From: Dioscorea cayenensis subsp. rotundata
Taxonomy: Eukaryota > Streptophyta > Magnoliopsida > Dioscoreales > Dioscoreaceae
Assembly (NCBI RefSeq): GCF_009730915.1
Contig: NC_052475.1
Location: 1,116,001 to 1,180,000 of the forward strand
Length of the DNA stretch: 64,000 nucleotides
Reading direction: 5' to 3'
Positions 61,654-64,000 of the stretch are shown piece after piece. How positions within the stretch are numbered: position 1 is the stretch's first letter; the number at the start of each line of letters is the position of its first letter. The position numbers and the translations under genes are program-made. The notes under the pieces are model-generated. The model searched no databases. It worked only from the letters and a program-made list of their open reading frames with translations, and had not been told where the DNA came from.

Positions 61654-64000
61654 ATGGCTTCTCCTCTCCGTCTCTCCGTCCTCTCTCCCTCCTTCTCTCC
61701 CCTCACTCTCCTCTTCTCCACTTCCTTCAAGCCCTCTCGTCTCCTTTCTCCTCCTCCTCACGCCTCTGTGTCCTCCTCACCCTCTTCCTCTTCGTCTTCT
61801 ACAACCCTAACTCCTCACAAGCTCTTCTCTACTTCTCTGAAGGTACTATTTTCCCTTTTTCTCCTCTCTGTGTTCTTCTTTGATGGTTTTGTTCTTGTGT
61901 TTCGATGTTTGTGATTGCGGTATTCTTTTGTTTGGTTTTTGAGGAGAAGCTGGGTAGCTTCGAAGGTGTCAAATGGGGCGATCTTTGGAGCTTGAACAAT
62001 TGGGTAGTTCGTGATTATTATCGTCTTGTTGATTCTGTCAATGGTTTGGAGCAGAGCGTTCGAGGGCTTTCTGACGAACAGGTTGTCTGCACCATGTCTC
62101 TGGTTCATGTTTAGACTATTAGGTTTTTAATGTGTGGGATGTGGTTCTTGTCTACGATGTTTGTAGCTGAGATTAAAGACGACAGAGTTTAGACAGAGAT
62201 TGAGCCGGGGGGAGACCCTTGCGGATATTCAGGCTGGTTAGTTCTTTGCAATGATGATTTTTTTTTTAACAGAATTCTAGTGGATGAATGTATTTCCTAT
62301 TGTGTTGTTTTCTTTTTTGGTTGATAAGCTTGTGCTTTGTAGAGGCTTTTGCTGTGGTTCGTGAGGCTGCTAGAAGGACACTGGGAATGCGGCATTTTGA
62401 TGTTCAGGTATCTTGACTAAGTATCTCATTTGTTTTTATGCATATAATCTACATGCCCAGATAATGAGTTTGTTAGATAATGCTGTTTCATTGGTGTTAG
62501 ATTATTGGTGGTGCGGTGCTACACGATGGATGCATTGCAGAGATGAAGACTGGGGAAGGGAAGACACTAGTTTCCACACTAGCTGCCTACTTGAATGCAC
62601 TTGGTGGCAATGGTGTTCATGGTAATCACTACTTTGTCTATTTGTATCAGATGCACATATGAGTTTCCAAAACTTGTTAATGATTTTTTTATCGGGTTTC
62701 AGAATAGTTTCTTCTCTTTCTTGGTATTCTATTGTTTGGTCTTGCAGTGGTGACTGTGAATGATTATTTAGCTCAACGTGACGCGGAGTGGATGGGGCGC
62801 GTTCATCGGTTTCTTGGTCTTTCTGTAGGTCTCATACAGGTAGAATCCATTTGAAATTTACCATTTTATTCTTCTTTCTGCTTAAACCGAGATCATTTGT
62901 AAGTTCTTTTTACATATTTTAAGATGTGGGCTTGATCTGAGACATTGTCCTTACAATGATAGCACTCAACTTCTGACTAGAATTCTTTGACCATGGTTTG
63001 CATTGTATTGGTAGAGGGGCATGAGGGCTGATGAGAGGAGATCCAATTATGGATGTGATATAACATACACTAATAATTCAGTGAGACCAACCTTAGCTTT
63101 CATCTGTCTTTTCAATTGTTTTATTTATTTTTCTATGCTCTCATCATTGTTTGCTGCCTGTAGGAACTTGGGTTTGACTATCTAAGAGACAATCTTTGTG
63201 GAAACAAAGGACAACTTGTTATGCGATGGTACATTCTCAAGCATCATTTATGTTCATATTCTGCCAGAATGGGTTGCTAGTTATATGGGATATTCAAAAC
63301 AGGCCAAAACCATTCCATTTTGCTATTGTTGATGAAGTTGACTCTGTCCTCATTGATGAGGGAAGGAACCCTTTATTGATAAGTGGTGAGGTAACTCTTG
63401 GTATAAATATTTGGAGATATCTCTTTTCATCTTTTATTTCATTATTGTCATAAGTAAGCTGAGAACTTTTGCTTCAACAGTTTTTTGAATCTAATATTTT
63501 CTCCTGTCAGGCGAATAAGGATGCTGCACGCTACCCAGTTGCAGCCAAAGTTGCTGAGCTGCTTGTACGAGGCATCGTAAGTTCATATATTGGCTGTTCA
63601 CTCAATGTAACTGTTGAACTATTGCACCATTACTGGAAATAATTTTGCATAGCAGCATTATGATGTGGAGCTTAAGGATAATTCTGTAAATCTGACTGAG
63701 GAAGGAGTTGCACTTGCAGAGATGGTTCTTGAAACAAATGACCTATGGGATGAGAATGATCCTTGGGCAAGGTACCTTATGAGATATGTTTATTGGAATT
63801 TATAAGACCAAGTTTTGCAAATCTCTGAAGAAATTTGTTTACTGGATTTTTTTATGATTTTATTTTCAATTTTGTTTCTAATCTTGTTACTTTGATGAAC
63901 AAACTGTATGGTCACACTCTCATATGCAAGTTAGTTAAATTAATAATTAAGATGAGGTCATTGTGTTGTTAATGAAAGTGCCAGTAGCAGGGGTAAAAGT
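61654..64000 (+). CDS. SECA2: Chloroplast preprotein translocase ATPase SECA2, 5' part (runs off the window)
   Basis: Eleven exons in the window: 61654-61842, 61944-62081, 62167-62236, 62343-62407, 62501-62621, 62748-62839, 63015-63080, 63164-63228, 63303-63390, 63511-63576 and 63656-63771. The gene continues beyond 64000, which falls in an intron. A Ser/Pro-rich, acid-poor N-terminus is a chloroplast transit peptide. The SecA motor follows: [20 protein letters not shown], Walker [38 protein letters not shown] and Walker [20 protein letters not shown]. The wording [22 protein letters not shown] and [14 protein letters not shown] matches SECA2 rather than SECA1. SECA2 drives protein insertion at the plastid envelope with SCY2/SECE2. 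The start of exon 2 could instead be 61947 (tandem AGs). Confidence 0.94.

Overview
This is nuclear DNA of a flowering plant. Every gene is a plant family with short, well-formed spliceosomal introns, most of the non-genic DNA is very AT-rich, and there are tRNA-derived SINEs, L1-type LINEs, a Stowaway-type MITE, a probable solo LTR and many (AT)n microsatellites. Wording of the SPINDLY, ORANGE and SECA2 proteins and the low GC suggest a monocot outside the grasses, but that is only an inference. I see no bacterial, organellar or CRISPR sequence.

Layout, left to right: NGATHA-like B3 repressor (+, 270-1087); DYW-class PPR editing factor (-, 3689-5491); decayed mitochondrial dicarboxylate-carrier fragment (about 6.1-6.3 kb); cationic amino acid transporter (-, 7309-10279); a cluster of MITE-like repeats around a compound microsatellite (10.4-11.9 kb); empty AT-rich DNA; NDR1/HIN1-like LEA_2 protein (-, 15413-16087); VAMP714-type R-SNARE (-, 17053-20307); SPINDLY O-fucosyltransferase in 17 coding exons (-, 21471-28356). 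Next comes a repeat-rich stretch (29.3-34 kb) with a tandem repeat, a nested insertion and a SINE; an ANAC090-like NAC factor (-, 34114-34944); a LINE fragment and more SINEs (39.6-42.2 kb); a secreted Ole e 1-like protein (-, 42741-43584); an S40 senescence regulator (-, 47095-47796); ORANGE (+, 49645-52102); a LINE-like insertion itself split by a probable solo LTR (52533-56866); tRNA-Leu(UAG); ribosomal protein uS11/RPS14 (+, 57884-60483); and the first 11 coding exons of chloroplast SECA2 (+, from 61654), which runs off the right edge.

The genes are unrelated neighbours, not an operon or cluster. Two act in plastids (ORANGE, SECA2), one probably in mitochondria (PPR), and several are regulators (B3, NAC, S40, SPINDLY). 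All exon models were built by eye from splice signals, frame continuity and remembered family sequences; total CDS lengths come out as whole codons and close to family lengths.

I found no convincing new multi-gene system. The best second-look items are the doubly nested transposon with both target-site duplications readable, a LINE-like element that seems to lack ORF2, a GC-AG intron inside the SNARE motif of VAMP714, a frame-preserving last intron of ORANGE that encodes an extra CxxC, a tandem-repeat array in front of SECA2, and a five-member SINE family.
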